Source of the DNA: Kurthia huakuii LAM0618
Lineage (GTDB): Bacteria; Bacillota; Bacilli; Bacillales_A; Planococcaceae
Length of the DNA: 64,000 bases
Direction of reading: 5' to 3'
Assembly (NCBI RefSeq): GCF_000505545.1
Contig: NZ_AYTB01000013.1
Span: forward strand, 186,001-250,000
Each line of letters begins with the position of its first letter. Within the stretch, counting starts at the first letter, position 1. The translations under genes and the position numbers were made by a program. Positions 1 to 8,912 of this stretch are shown piece by piece. The notes beneath the pieces are model-generated. The model saw only the letters and a list, made by a program, of their open reading frames with translations. It had not been told where the DNA came from and searched no databases.

Positions 1-6
1 GAAAAA

Positions 7-771
7 ATGAATATAACAACGATTCCGAAATCAACGTGGGTTTGGAATGCATACAGTTTACAAGATGTTGATTTGTCGGCATTACGTGAGCAACATGTCA
101 AAAAGATATATGTTCAAGTAGAAAAAGAAGTTCCCGTTACAGATTATGCCGCATTTAGCGAGCAAGCAAAAAAATATGGTATTCGACTGTATGCGCTAGA
201 TGGTGCAAGTACATGGGCGTCTAATCCAAAAGAGGCTCGTGCAACGCGAGCATGGATAGAAGCAGCGCAGCAACAATATCAATTGTTCGCAGGTGTGCAT
301 TTAGATATCGAACCGTATACATTGCCATCTTATGAGAATAATAAACAACAGTTGTTTGAAAATTATTTTGCTATTTTAAAATCGTATCGCGCGATGACGA
401 AGAATTATGCTATGAAATTAGAGGCGGATATTCCATTTTGGTATGATGAGGAACGTTATGATAATCGATACGGGAAAGGACTTGTTTCGGAATTCTTAAT
501 TCGCCAAACAGATGAGGTAGCGGTCATGGCTTATCGAAACAATGCGCGGCATATTATCGACATTACAAAAAGTGAACGTGCATATGCAATGAAAAAAGGG
601 AAAAATATAACGATCGCTGTTGAAACACACCCTTCAGAAGAAGGAGACAATATTAGTTTTGCTAATAAGTCCCGATACTATTTTGAACGCCAATTAGAGA
701 AAGTTTATGCTGAAACGAAGCAACCGATAGGCATTCATTTTTTACAGTCTTGGCAAGCACTGTACCAATGA
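7..771 (+). CDS. TIM-barrel-like protein of unknown function (start may lie upstream)
   Basis: The frame is open to the window edge and the ATG at 7 has no visible ribosome site, so the N-terminus, possibly with a signal peptide, may be cut off. The protein reads like an alpha/beta barrel of the glycoside-hydrolase type: alternating strands (KIYVQVEK, IRLYALDG), then GVHLDIEPY near residue 98 with the acidic D-x-E placing seen in such barrels, and EVAVMAYRN and ITIAVETH as later strands. No family was recognised with certainty. It ends at a strong terminator shared with the convergent acetyltransferase gene. Substrate unknown; a sugar or cell-wall substrate is only a guess from the fold impression. 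Confidence 0.6.
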   Translation: MNITTIPKSTWVWNAYSLQDVDLSALREQHVKKIYVQVEKEVPVTDYAAFSEQAKKYGIRLYALDGASTWASNPKEARATRAWIEAAQQQYQLFAGVHLDIEPYTLPSYENNKQQLFENYFAILKSYRAMTKNYAMKLEADIPFWYDEERYDNRYGKGLVSEFLIRQTDEVAVMAYRNNARHIIDITKSERAYAMKKGKNITIAVETHPSEEGDNISFANKSRYYFERQLEKVYAETKQPIGIHFLQSWQALYQ

Positions 772-813
772 AAAAGCAGGAATTCTGCGATGTGTGGAAT
801 TCCTGCTTTTTTT
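772..813. terminator. bidirectional terminator
   Basis: A perfect 11-bp stem (AGCAGGAATTC / GAATTCCTGCT) is flanked by A-run and T-run. It lies between the stop codons of two convergent genes, so it can serve both. Confidence 0.9.
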
Positions 814-1288
814 ATAATGTTTGCTTGAAAATTTCTGTTGGAATACCGTCAATTATGCCCGCTTCGACTGATGTGAAGCCGGCACGCGTTAAAATTTTAC
901 GTGAAGCCATATTTTTTGGATCAATCATCGCAATTAACGATGGGACATTTGTGTGGCGTGCAAGTGCCACTAAGGCATTAGCAATTTGTTGACCGTAGCC
1001 TTTTTTAAAATAGCGCGGGAACATCATATACCCAATTTCTGCTTCGTTTTTGTCAGTATCATAAAGCACCATACCAAAGCCGATATAGATGTCCTCAACG
1101 AAGATTTTATAACTACCAAAAGTGGCATGTTCATCATTTTGACGAATGCTTTTTTCAAAGCGAACTTGTGCTTCTTCCGGAGAGAGTGCGTGTCCAGTAA
1201 TGTATTCCATAACAGTCTCATCGCAAACGAGTGCATAATAATCATTAAAATCTTGTGCTGTATATTTTTTGAATTGCAAATGGGTCAT
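812..1288 (-). CDS. GNAT-family N-acetyltransferase
   Basis: RimJ/RimL-type acetyltransferase (Acetyltransf_3 class) that would move acetyl from acetyl-CoA to an amine; the substrate is unknown. Visible marks are an N-terminal beta strand (LQFKKYTAQDF), the EIGYMMFPRYFKKGYGQQIANAL block corresponding to the acetyl-CoA loop (motif A), and the MIDPKNMASRKILTRAGF segment, the usual D-x-x-N-x-x-S motif before the last strands. I prefer the ATG at 1288 (MTHLQF) because it fits the family length, about 158 aa. The frame stays open to a TTG at 1375, with an ATG at 1330, and no start has an ideal ribosome site: AAAGG abuts the ATG at 1288. It is divergent from the esterase gene at 1409. Confidence 0.8.
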   Translation of the reverse strand: MTHLQFKKYTAQDFNDYYALVCDETVMEYITGHALSPEEAQVRFEKSIRQNDEHATFGSYKIFVEDIYIGFGMVLYDTDKNEAEIGYMMFPRYFKKGYGQQIANALVALARHTNVPSLIAMIDPKNMASRKILTRAGFTSVEAGIIDGIPTEIFKQTL

Positions 1289-1408
1289 CCTTTCATGTGT
1301 GAAAAATCGAATATTATGTCGAATTTTCATGGCTTGAGCTATTTTCCTAGAAACTGAAAACGCCTTCAAGTACAATGCTTATAATATTCATAAAGGCAGG
1401 AAAACGCA

Positions 1409-2149
1409 ATGATTAAATTGGTGACACCGAAGCCCTTTTTTTATGAGGGGGATGAGCGCGCAGTGTTATTGCTGCATTCATTTACAAGTACAACAAGCGA
1501 TATGAAACGTTTAGCAAAATATTTAAATAAGCAAGGATACACTTGTCATGTGCCGCTGTATAGTGGACATGGTGAAGCACCGGAGCAATTTTTAAAAACA
1601 GATTTAGCGCAGTGGTGGGCGGATGCAGAAGCGGGTTTTCATTATTTACAGGCACATGGCTATCAAAATATTGCGGTGATTGGGTTATCAATGGGCGGCT
1701 TATTCACACTGAAGTTGGCACAACAGGAGCCGGTGAAAGGAATTGTGACGATGTCGGTACCTAATCATGATGCCGCGGCGTTTTTATCGTATCGTTTTTT
1801 AAATTATGTGAATCGCTATTTAGAGCTCGAAGGAATGAGTACAACAGAAATTGAAGCGCATGCGGAGCCATTGAAACTAAAAGCACGGCACATTTTAACA
1901 ACACTTGTTGAGCTAATTGATGCCGTACATGACAATATTGACCATGTACGCGTGCCAACGAGGTTATTTTATGGCGAGCAGGACCGAGCATTATATAAAG
2001 CGAGTGCAGAGGCAATGTATGCGCGCTTAAACATTGCTGATAAGCAGGTCAGAGGGTATCCGCATGCAAGTCACCTTATGACAGTTGGTGAAGATGCGGC
2101 GCAATTGAATGCAGATATTTTTGCCTTTTTAGAATCCCTAGATTGGTAA
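1409..2149 (+). CDS. carboxylesterase, Est30-like alpha/beta hydrolase
   Basis: Soluble serine esterase of 246 aa, the length of Geobacillus Est30-type carboxylesterases. The oxyanion region is LLLHSFTST (residues 20-28), the nucleophile elbow is GLSMGG (about 92-97, Ser as nucleophile), the acid is in YGEQDRAL (about 193) and the histidine is in YPHASHLMT (about 225). It likely hydrolyses short-chain esters in the cytoplasm. The gene is monocistronic and followed by the palindromic region at 2150. AGGAAA precedes the ATG by about 6 nt. Confidence 0.85.
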   Translation: MIKLVTPKPFFYEGDERAVLLLHSFTSTTSDMKRLAKYLNKQGYTCHVPLYSGHGEAPEQFLKTDLAQWWADAEAGFHYLQAHGYQNIAVIGLSMGGLFTLKLAQQEPVKGIVTMSVPNHDAAAFLSYRFLNYVNRYLELEGMSTTEIEAHAEPLKLKARHILTTLVELIDAVHDNIDHVRVPTRLFYGEQDRALYKASAEAMYARLNIADKQVRGYPHASHLMTVGEDAAQLNADIFAFLESLDW

Positions 2150-2294
2150 TGAAAAAGAGGCTTTGACAAAACAGTTCCTGTTCCTTTTTTAGCGTTCGCC
2201 ACAAAAAACCGGAACCGCGCCACCGCGCGATTCCGGTTTTTCTTATGCTCATCTGAGAGGGTGTTGTTACACGTATGTCCCAGCCTCTTTTTTC
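2150..2294. repeat. nested palindromic intergenic element
   Basis: The whole 145-bp gap is built of nested inverted repeats. The outer arms are AAAAAGAGGCT (about 2152) and AGCCTCTTTTTT (about 2282). Inside lies a near-perfect hairpin, AAAAACCGGAA ... TTCCGGTTTTT (about 2204-2241), with a CGCG/CGCG core. It can act as a terminator for both convergent genes. The AGAGGCT...GACAAAAC opening resembles dispersed intergenic repeats I know from other low-GC Gram-positives. That resemblance comes from memory, not from a search. Confidence 0.55.
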
Positions 2295-2301
2295 AATCTG
2301 T

Positions 2302-3051
2302 TTAATTGTAAATTTCGCCACCAGCGCAATTAATAATTGAACCTGTTAATAATTTACCGTTTTCCATTGCAAAAATCATTGATTCAGCTACTTCATCTGC
2401 TGTTGCTGCAATATTTTTACCCGTCGACGCATGAATAGCAGCGCCCACTGTCGCATCAAGTGTGACTGTAGCACTTTGCGCAATCGTCGTTTGCATTGTG
2501 TTTGGTGCAACGCCGACTGCATAAATTTGTTGCTCTTGATAATCTTGGCCAATTGATTTTGTAAACGCAGCTAACGCATGTTTTGTCGCTGAATAAATTC
2601 CATTATAAGCAGTTGGTTTAAACGAATTTGACGATACGGTATTAATAATCGTACCACCGCCATTTGCAAGCATTACTGGAATGACATGTTTAATGCCCAG
2701 AAATGGTCCTTTTAAATTAATGTCCATAATACGGTTATACTCTTCAGTTGTATAGTCATGTAATAGACGGAAAGGCACCATAATACCGGCATTGTTAAAG
2801 AAGAAATCAATCGTACCAAACGTTTCAACAGCTTGTGCTACATAATGTTTCACCTCTTCTTCATTTGAAACATCTGCTTTAACGAAAAGTGCTTCTGCGC
2901 CAAGTGCTTGAGCATCTTTCATCGTTTGCAAGCCTTGTTGTTCGTTGAAATCAACAAGTACGAGATTAAATCCTTGTGTTGCTAATTTTAATGCGGTTGC
3001 GCGGCCTAAACCAGTGGCAGCTCCTGTAATTACTACAACTTTTTTCATCAT
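2302..3051 (-). CDS. short-chain dehydrogenase/reductase (SDR)
   Basis: NAD(P)-dependent classical SDR of 249 aa. The cofactor motif TGAATGLGRA is at residues 9-18, the NNAGIM motif near 88, the catalytic serine region at NTVSSNSF (about 137-144) and the Y-x-x-x-K pair in YSATKHALAAF (about 153). An acidic residue after the second strand (VLVDFNE) suggests NAD preference. The substrate cannot be told. AAAGGA stands 6 nt before the ATG at 3051. No partner gene lies beside it. Confidence 0.85.
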   Translation of the reverse strand: MMKKVVVITGAATGLGRATALKLATQGFNLVLVDFNEQQGLQTMKDAQALGAEALFVKADVSNEEEVKHYVAQAVETFGTIDFFFNNAGIMVPFRLLHDYTTEEYNRIMDINLKGPFLGIKHVIPVMLANGGGTIINTVSSNSFKPTAYNGIYSATKHALAAFTKSIGQDYQEQQIYAVGVAPNTMQTTIAQSATVTLDATVGAAIHASTGKNIAATADEVAESMIFAMENGKLLTGSIINCAGGEIYN

Positions 3052-3255
3052 TTACCATCCTTTATTTCTAATAAAATGTGTGTGGTCCCATTATAGAATT
3101 AGGGCCTCTTGCTAGTTAAATTTAATTTACCATTAAACAATTAGTATTGACAACTTTTAAATTACTGAAATATTAAATGAAAATCATTTTCAATTAATGC
3201 TTACGTGAATAGATAAAGCATAGTATAGTGTTAAATGAAAGAAAGGGAGGTTTTT

Positions 3256-4986
3256 ATGGGCTTTATATTTCGTTATTTGTCGCCATACAAAGTAGCGGCG
3301 ATTTTAGCACCTCTTTTTATGGTGTTTGAAGTAACGATGGATTTAATTCAACCGACGATTATGCAGCACATCATTGATAATGGCATTGCGCAACAAGATC
3401 ATGCATATGTGTTGAAAATGTTTTTGTTTATGATTTTAGCGGCGATTGGTGGATTAATTGGCGGTATTGGCTGTTCCATTTTTGCATCGCGCGCGGCTGT
3501 TAATTTTTCAACAGATTTACGCGAAGCTATTTTTGCAGCTACGATGTTGTTCTCGTCAAAAAACAAACAAAATATTGGGATTGGCACGTTGATTACGAAT
3601 GTCACGAGTGATGTTGAAACATTACAAAAGGCGGTGTTGATGACGTTAAAGGTGTTTGTGCGAGGTCCGCTGTTATTTATTGGCGCTGTTGTTATTGTTT
3701 TTATTACAGCACGTGAATTATTTTCATTATTACTCATTATTGTACCTATTCTTATTGTACTTATTGTTCTTTTCACGCTGCTTTCTAGTAAAGTATTCGG
3801 ACGTGTTCAAAAACAAATGGACCGCGTAAATACATTTATGCAAGAAAATTTAGCGGGTGTGCGTGTCGTCAAAGCGTTTAATCGTAGCAAACATCAAACG
3901 CAGCAATTTACAGCGATTAATGATGATTTAGCCGCGCGCTCTATTCGTGCTGAGAAAGTCGTTGGTACGCTATCACCACTAAGTATGTTGGTGATTAATG
4001 TGGGTATGATGGCTGCGCTTTGGCTAGGCGTTATGAAAGTGGACCAAGGTACGCTTGAAGTAGGGGTTATTTTAGCGTTCATTAATTATTTAACAATTAT
4101 TATGAATGGTATTATGTCATCGAGTAATGTCCTCATTCAAATTGCGCGTGCAGTGCCGAGCGCCAAACGTTTAAAACGTGTTCTTGCTACGCGTACGACG
4201 GTTGAATCAGCTAATGATGCTGTTAAAACGTCGATTCGAGGGGAAGTTTCGTTTGAAAATGTGTCATTTTATTATTACAACAAACAGGAATATGTACTGA
4301 AAGATATTTCATTCCAATTGTCGCCAACTGAAACATTAGGCATTATTGGCATGACCGGAAGCGGGAAATCGTCCTTAGTACGACTGATTCCACGACTCTA
4401 TGAAGCACAACAAGGGCGCATTTTAATCGATGGTCGCCCAATTGAGCAGTATGACGTGCAAACGCTGCGCGGGGCTATTGGTTTTGCGCCGCAGCAAGCA
4501 ACGTTATTTTCGGGCACGATTGAACAGCAGCTACGCTTTGGACGCGAAGAGGCATCACAGCAACAAATGATGCACGCACTTGAGGCGTCGGCTGCCACTG
4601 AATTTGTTTGCCGTTTTGACGATGGCTTACAGCATGAAGTGTCGCAAGGAGGGCGTAATTTATCAGGAGGTCAACGTCAACGTTTAGCGATGGCACGCGC
4701 CTTTATTCGTCAGCCAGCAATGTTGATTTTAGATGATACGACATCGGCAGTAGATGCGATATCGGAGACAAAAATTCAGTACAGCATTGCGCGTGATTTT
4801 GATGCAACAACAAAGATTATTGTCGCATCAAAAATTTCATCAATTCGTCATGCGGATAAGATTTTAGTGTTAGATAATGGTGAAATGGCGGGCTTTGGCA
4901 CGCATGAGCAATTGCTAGCAACGAACGCAATCTATCAAGAGATTGCTGAAACACAAGCAGAAAAGGGAGCTGTGTTGCATGAGTAG
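3256..4986 (+). CDS. ABC exporter half-transporter, degenerate-site subunit (YfiB-like)
   Basis: Six-TM domain followed by an ATPase domain (about 576 aa). Walker A GMTGSGKSS is near residue 365, LSGGQRQ near 468, and Walker B LDDTTSAVD near 491, where the catalytic Glu is replaced by Asp. The H-loop reads VASKISS instead of AHRLS, so the histidine is missing. These losses mark the non-hydrolysing half of a heterodimeric exporter. Start: GGGAGG lies 5 nt before the ATG at 3256; an ATG at 3235 has no ribosome site. The partner gene overlaps the stop by 8 bp. Probable role is export of drugs or lipophilic compounds, as in the YfiB/YfiC and BmrC/BmrD type; the substrate is unproven. Confidence 0.85.
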   Translation: MGFIFRYLSPYKVAAILAPLFMVFEVTMDLIQPTIMQHIIDNGIAQQDHAYVLKMFLFMILAAIGGLIGGIGCSIFASRAAVNFSTDLREAIFAATMLFSSKNKQNIGIGTLITNVTSDVETLQKAVLMTLKVFVRGPLLFIGAVVIVFITARELFSLLLIIVPILIVLIVLFTLLSSKVFGRVQKQMDRVNTFMQENLAGVRVVKAFNRSKHQTQQFTAINDDLAARSIRAEKVVGTLSPLSMLVINVGMMAALWLGVMKVDQGTLEVGVILAFINYLTIIMNGIMSSSNVLIQIARAVPSAKRLKRVLATRTTVESANDAVKTSIRGEVSFENVSFYYYNKQEYVLKDISFQLSPTETLGIIGMTGSGKSSLVRLIPRLYEAQQGRILIDGRPIEQYDVQTLRGAIGFAPQQATLFSGTIEQQLRFGREEASQQQMMHALEASAATEFVCRFDDGLQHEVSQGGRNLSGGQRQRLAMARAFIRQPAMLILDDTTSAVDAISETKIQYSIARDFDATTKIIVASKISSIRHADKILVLDNGEMAGFGTHEQLLATNAIYQEIAETQAEKGAVLHE

Positions 4987-6766
4987 AACAGGCTTAGAAA
5001 AGGGCCCGCGTATCGGCAATATGACATTTGAAAAACCAAAAAATCAAATGTCAACGCTTAAACGGTTATGGCTCTATATGCAAAAGCAGCGCCTCGGAAT
5101 TATTATTGCGACGATTACGGTTTTTGTTGCAACGGTATTAAAAATAGCAGGGCCGTGGCTCATTGGATATATCGTGGACCATTATATTATGAAGTTGGAC
5201 ATTCAAGGGACTATTTCGATGTCACTCATATTAGGTGCAACGTATGTCGGGCTCTTTATTGCGACATACATTCAAACGATTGTCATGATTTATGTGGCAC
5301 AAAAAACGATTCAGCGCTTGCGCCGGACATTGTTTAAAAAAATTCAAGTACTGCCACTACGTTTCTTTGATCGACGTCAACAAGGCGATTTAATGAGCCG
5401 TGTAACGAATGATATTGATAGTTTAAATATGGCATTAACGCAAAGTGTCACACAAATTTTAACAGCTATTTTAACGATTGTTGGAACGACGATTGCGATT
5501 TTTTGGCTCGATTGGTGTTTAGCACTCGTTGTCATGACAGTGATTCCATTAATCGTCTTTTTATCAAAGCAAATTATTAAACGTTCAAGCGTGAATTATC
5601 GCGCACGTCAAAAAGCATTAGGCGAAGTTAATGGTTTTGTCGAAGAGTCTTTGAGCGCCTCAGAAGTCGTCACATTATTTGGTAAGGAACAACAGCATGT
5701 CGCAGCATTTCATCATAAAAATGAAGCGTTACGGCAAGCTGCAGTACGCGCCGAAACGATTTCAGGTTTTATGGGGCCGATTAACAACGCGATGAATAAT
5801 ATAGGTTTAGGATTAGTCATTGGCGTTGGGGCATTGCTAGCGGTGAAAGGCTATACAACAATTGGCGTGATTGCGGCGTTTACGACGTATACGCGTCAAT
5901 TTTTCCAGCCAATTAATCAACTGTCCAATTTACTAAATGTTTTTCAATCAGCCATTGCGGGTGCTGAGCGCGTCTTTGAAGTGTTAGATGACGAAGAGGA
6001 AGTGCTTGAAGGGCCCGCAACGAAAAAGATTAAAAATTTGCATGGCGATGTTGTTTTTAACGACGTCGATTTTGAATATGAAGCACATAAGCCGATTTTA
6101 AAAAAGATGTCATTCCATGCAAAAGCAGGTGAGATGGTCGCGTTTGTTGGGCCAACAGGTTCTGGTAAAACGACGATTATTAATTTATTATTGCGTTTTT
6201 ATGATGCCACGGCAGGTTCTATTACGATTGATGGCCATAATATTCGCGATTATGAATTAGCAAGCTTACGCAATCATATTGGCGTTGTATTACAAGATAC
6301 GTATTTATTTTCAGGAACGATTCGCGAAAACATTCGCTTTGGTCGTTTGGATGCGACAGATGCAGAAGTAGAGCAGGCGGCAGAAATTGCATATGCGCAT
6401 CAGTTTATTCGCCATTTTCCAGCACAATATGATACACAAATTGAGTCAGGTGGTACGAATTTAAGTCAAGGGCAGCGCCAACTGATTGCGATTGCGCGTG
6501 CGATTTTAGAAGACCCAGATGTACTTATTTTGGATGAAGCAACATCAAATATAGATACGCGTACCGAGGTTCATATTCAAAAAGGCTTGCATAATTTAAT
6601 GCAAGGTCGTACGAGTTTTGTTATTGCACATCGTTTAAAAACAATTGAGCAAGCAGACCAAATCTTCGTATTACAGCAAGGTGAAATTCATGAACATGGG
6701 ACGCATGAGGCACTTATGCAGCAACAAGGTTTTTACTATACGATGCAAACAAAGTTAGCAAACTAA
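4979..6766 (+). CDS. ABC exporter half-transporter, catalytic subunit (YfiC-like)
   Basis: About 595 aa: six TM segments, then Walker A GPTGSGKTT near residue 390, signature LSQGQRQ near 493, intact Walker B LDEATSNID near 517 and an intact H-loop AHRLKT near 548. The signature has Q for the second G. Together with the degenerate Walker B and H-loop of the upstream subunit this leaves one canonical ATP site (this Walker motifs plus the LSGGQ of the partner) and one degenerate site. The ATG at 4979 overlaps the partner's stop and has GGGAG 9 nt upstream, so the two are translationally coupled. Confidence 0.88.
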   Translation: MSRTGLEKGPRIGNMTFEKPKNQMSTLKRLWLYMQKQRLGIIIATITVFVATVLKIAGPWLIGYIVDHYIMKLDIQGTISMSLILGATYVGLFIATYIQTIVMIYVAQKTIQRLRRTLFKKIQVLPLRFFDRRQQGDLMSRVTNDIDSLNMALTQSVTQILTAILTIVGTTIAIFWLDWCLALVVMTVIPLIVFLSKQIIKRSSVNYRARQKALGEVNGFVEESLSASEVVTLFGKEQQHVAAFHHKNEALRQAAVRAETISGFMGPINNAMNNIGLGLVIGVGALLAVKGYTTIGVIAAFTTYTRQFFQPINQLSNLLNVFQSAIAGAERVFEVLDDEEEVLEGPATKKIKNLHGDVVFNDVDFEYEAHKPILKKMSFHAKAGEMVAFVGPTGSGKTTIINLLLRFYDATAGSITIDGHNIRDYELASLRNHIGVVLQDTYLFSGTIRENIRFGRLDATDAEVEQAAEIAYAHQFIRHFPAQYDTQIESGGTNLSQGQRQLIAIARAILEDPDVLILDEATSNIDTRTEVHIQKGLHNLMQGRTSFVIAHRLKTIEQADQIFVLQQGEIHEHGTHEALMQQQGFYYTMQTKLAN

Positions 6767-6781
6767 AAACAGGAATCGTAT

Positions 6782-7312
6782 GTGGACTGACCTAAAAAAC
6801 AGAAACAACGTAAAAAGAGTAAGACACTTCTAGAGTAAAAACTTTAGAGGTGTTTTTTGATGGGCAAAAAATAAGTGTATTCGCATGACATCAAAATAAT
6901 TAACATGAAATTACCGAATAAGAATGTTAAGATAAAGGACCTTACGAAGAAGAAATGTGAGAGTTAGAACAGTTAAAAAAAGCATTATCATGAGCATGTC
7001 CGGTAAAGGTCAACCCTCTGATAACGCCATTGTTGTAATGTTTTATTTTGAACGGCTGACATGAGGTTACCGTTCAAACAGCTCTAAACTACTAGCATTA
7101 CTCGAATTTTGGAAAAGCGAAACTACCTAACTCCAGTTGCATATCGAAAAAAGGCGGTTAAACGAGAATTTGACGGCGGCTCCTAGGGAAAAGTATGAGC
7201 AGAAGATCCACAGTGAGCTTGCGAGCGAGGAGGTTTCAGGAAAGCGTCCGTTAAATTCAACTAAAAGAAGCGTCTTTTTCACTGTCCCAATCTAGTGGGT
7301 GAATTCCATTAC
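6782..7312 (+). pseudogene. decayed IS3-family insertion sequence
   Basis: This 560-bp gap without an intact gene holds the wreck of an IS3-type element. Around 6990-7060 one frame reads MSMSGKGQPSDNAI, matching the conserved S-M-S-x-K-G-x-x-x-D-N-A block of the IS3 OrfB DDE domain. Around 7117-7152 another frame reads RNYLTPVAYRKK, like the C-terminal Y-L-(T/S)-P-V-x-Y-R motif. Upstream, EELEQL-like codons (about 6958) recall the end of OrfA, so a large internal part is deleted. The ends, TGTGGACTGACC at 6781 and a degenerate inverted copy near 7290-7312, resemble IS3 termini. The strand is that of the transposase remnants. Confidence 0.7.
6824..6858 (+). terminator. terminator behind the ABC exporter operon
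   Basis: The arms ACACTTCTAGAGT and ACTTTAGAGGTGT pair over 13 positions with G-U pairs, followed by six T. It may originally belong to the left end of the IS3-like remnant. Confidence 0.6.
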
Positions 7313-7327
7313 ACACTTCTTTTTTTG

Positions 7328-8500
7328 TTATTTTCGCTTTAGCAGTTGCCACAATGCAAGTAGGAGTATAACGATACCTAAGGCGCTGAAGCAAGCGATA
7401 AAATGCCCACTCCAATAAACAAACAGCCCAAATAATGCCGGGGCAGTAATAATAAAGAATTGGTTGATTGTTAAGGCGGTACTAATCGTTAGCCCCATCA
7501 TGCGTTCATCTGCCTGTTCTGAAATACTGACGATATACAATGAATACCAACCAAATGCAAACAAGCCAAGTACGAAACTGTAGCTGCTAAAAAACCACAA
7601 AGGGCGATCGATAATTAATGGGAACAAGACGATAAAGCAGCCTGTTATCGTTAAAATAATGACGAGGAAAAACAAGCACCGTGTTGCAAAGAAGCGGTCG
7701 CTAATTGCTGCTAAAATGATGCGTCCAATAACGCCACCAATCATTGCTAAACTCAATACAAAGCCGGCCTGCTGGAGTGATAGGTGCAATGTACCGTAGA
7801 GAAATGATACATAATGTGCGGGAATTACCATTTGAAATGCCACCATAACGCCACCAATTGCATATAAGCTATAAAGGCTACGATTATGTTTAATCGCACG
7901 TATTTTAGCACGGAATGTAATTGTCTCAGTGCTGTTCGTTGTTGTATCGGGAGGGTCTTTATAAAGCGTTAAAAATAAGAGTGCCCCGCTAATGGCGATT
8001 GTGGCTTGTGTATAATGTGCTGCTGCAATTGAGTAATGAAAATACATTACCGGTAATAAGAGCGCCGCGATAGCACCACCGATTGGTAAGCCCGTTTGCC
8101 GAATACCCATTGCGAGGCCGCGATGTTCTTTTGGAAACCATTTTGTAATGACCGTGCTACCGCCTGTTTGAGCGCTACCATAAAATAATCCAACGATAAA
8201 TAATAACAATAAGAGCGTTGCATACGATGAGGCAAATGGTAGTAAAGCAGCTGTTATACCAAGTAATAGTGCGCTAATGCCGATAACATATTTTTCACCG
8301 TAACGATCCATTAAATGGCCAAAAATCATCATGGAGCATAGTGGGCCTAAATTTGTCATCGTCGAAATAAATCCTGTTTGAAATTGTGATAGTTGCCATT
8401 CGACTTGATAAAATGCAGCAATCGTTCCCATGCCATAGGTGACAACAGAACCAACTGCCAACGCAATTGTAGCGATGGCAACGATTAACCAACGATACAT
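7328..8500 (-). CDS. MFS transporter
   Basis: Major facilitator of 390 aa with about 12 hydrophobic segments. The loop 2-3 motif is visible as GHLMDRYGEKYV (about residues 61-72), and a related GRIILAAISDRF appears after TM8. The polar segment ITKWFPKEHRGLAMGIRQTGLP (with two positive residues near 120) is typical of the oxalate/formate antiporter-like and other anion MFS groups. The substrate is not predictable. AAGGA lies 7 nt before the ATG at 8500. The gene stands alone, convergent to the IS remnant. Confidence 0.82.
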   Translation of the reverse strand: MYRWLIVAIATIALAVGSVVTYGMGTIAAFYQVEWQLSQFQTGFISTMTNLGPLCSMMIFGHLMDRYGEKYVIGISALLLGITAALLPFASSYATLLLLLFIVGLFYGSAQTGGSTVITKWFPKEHRGLAMGIRQTGLPIGGAIAALLLPVMYFHYSIAAAHYTQATIAISGALLFLTLYKDPPDTTTNSTETITFRAKIRAIKHNRSLYSLYAIGGVMVAFQMVIPAHYVSFLYGTLHLSLQQAGFVLSLAMIGGVIGRIILAAISDRFFATRCLFFLVIILTITGCFIVLFPLIIDRPLWFFSSYSFVLGLFAFGWYSLYIVSISEQADERMMGLTISTALTINQFFIITAPALFGLFVYWSGHFIACFSALGIVILLLALWQLLKRK

Positions 8501-8912
8501 GAAAATTCCTTCTTTCTACTATAGTTATAAGTGTACAAATATTCTGCGATTTTGTGAAATTCGATATCGTAAGAGTGGGTATCAATTCTATTTATATCCC
8601 AGTATTTATTATGTTTATTTTGTTAAAAAATAGCTAATTAATTGTTTTTAACATAAATTTAATCAAAAAAATAGCAAAAAGGTTCCTTCGCACTAGTTGA
8701 AAATTGATATGATAAGTGCGAGGCGTTTTAAAAGTTTCAGCAAGTAGATAGGTGATAAAAAGTTGTTTTTTTGAACGATACTACATCGAAAAAGGCTTTA
8801 TCGGCCATTTTCTAGCTGCCACTCAAAGTACAAGCTGCGTCTTTGCGTGGCTTTTTTGTTGTGGCAACAATTGATAAGGCGTGCTCAAATCAGAAGGGAG
8901 AAACAGCAAAAA
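8501..8912 (+). promoter_or_regulatory. structured leader with internal terminator upstream of the lysozyme gene
   Basis: An extended -10 (TGaTATGAT, 8705-8713) can start a leader of about 190 nt. An inverted pair TCGCAC (8688-8693) / GTGCGA (8716-8721) overlaps this promoter. Within the leader, CGAT-actac-ATCG forms a small hairpin, and GCCACTCAAAG (8818-8828) pairs with CTTTGCGTGGC (8841-8851) over 11 positions with one mismatch, followed by TTTTTTG. That is a rho-independent terminator about 55 nt before the TTG start, so the leader looks like an attenuator or riboswitch. I could not match it to ydaO (c-di-AMP), c-di-GMP or another known class. The part 8501-8640 is A+T-rich with nothing else visible. 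Confidence 0.5.

Noticed and set aside
750-992. Open frame overlapping the end of the first gene and the terminator
   Set aside because: It runs through a strong terminator stem and the antisense of the GNAT gene; no ribosome site.
986-1357. Open frame of 123 codons on the plus strand
   Set aside because: It lies opposite the GNAT gene, has biased composition (Phe/Ile/Cys-rich) and no ribosome site; a shadow frame.
8720-8912. Assignment of the lysozyme leader to the ydaO (c-di-AMP) or c-di-GMP riboswitch
   Set aside because: The conserved cores of these classes (GGGGGAAC-like and CACGCA/GGGCAAA-like stretches) are absent.
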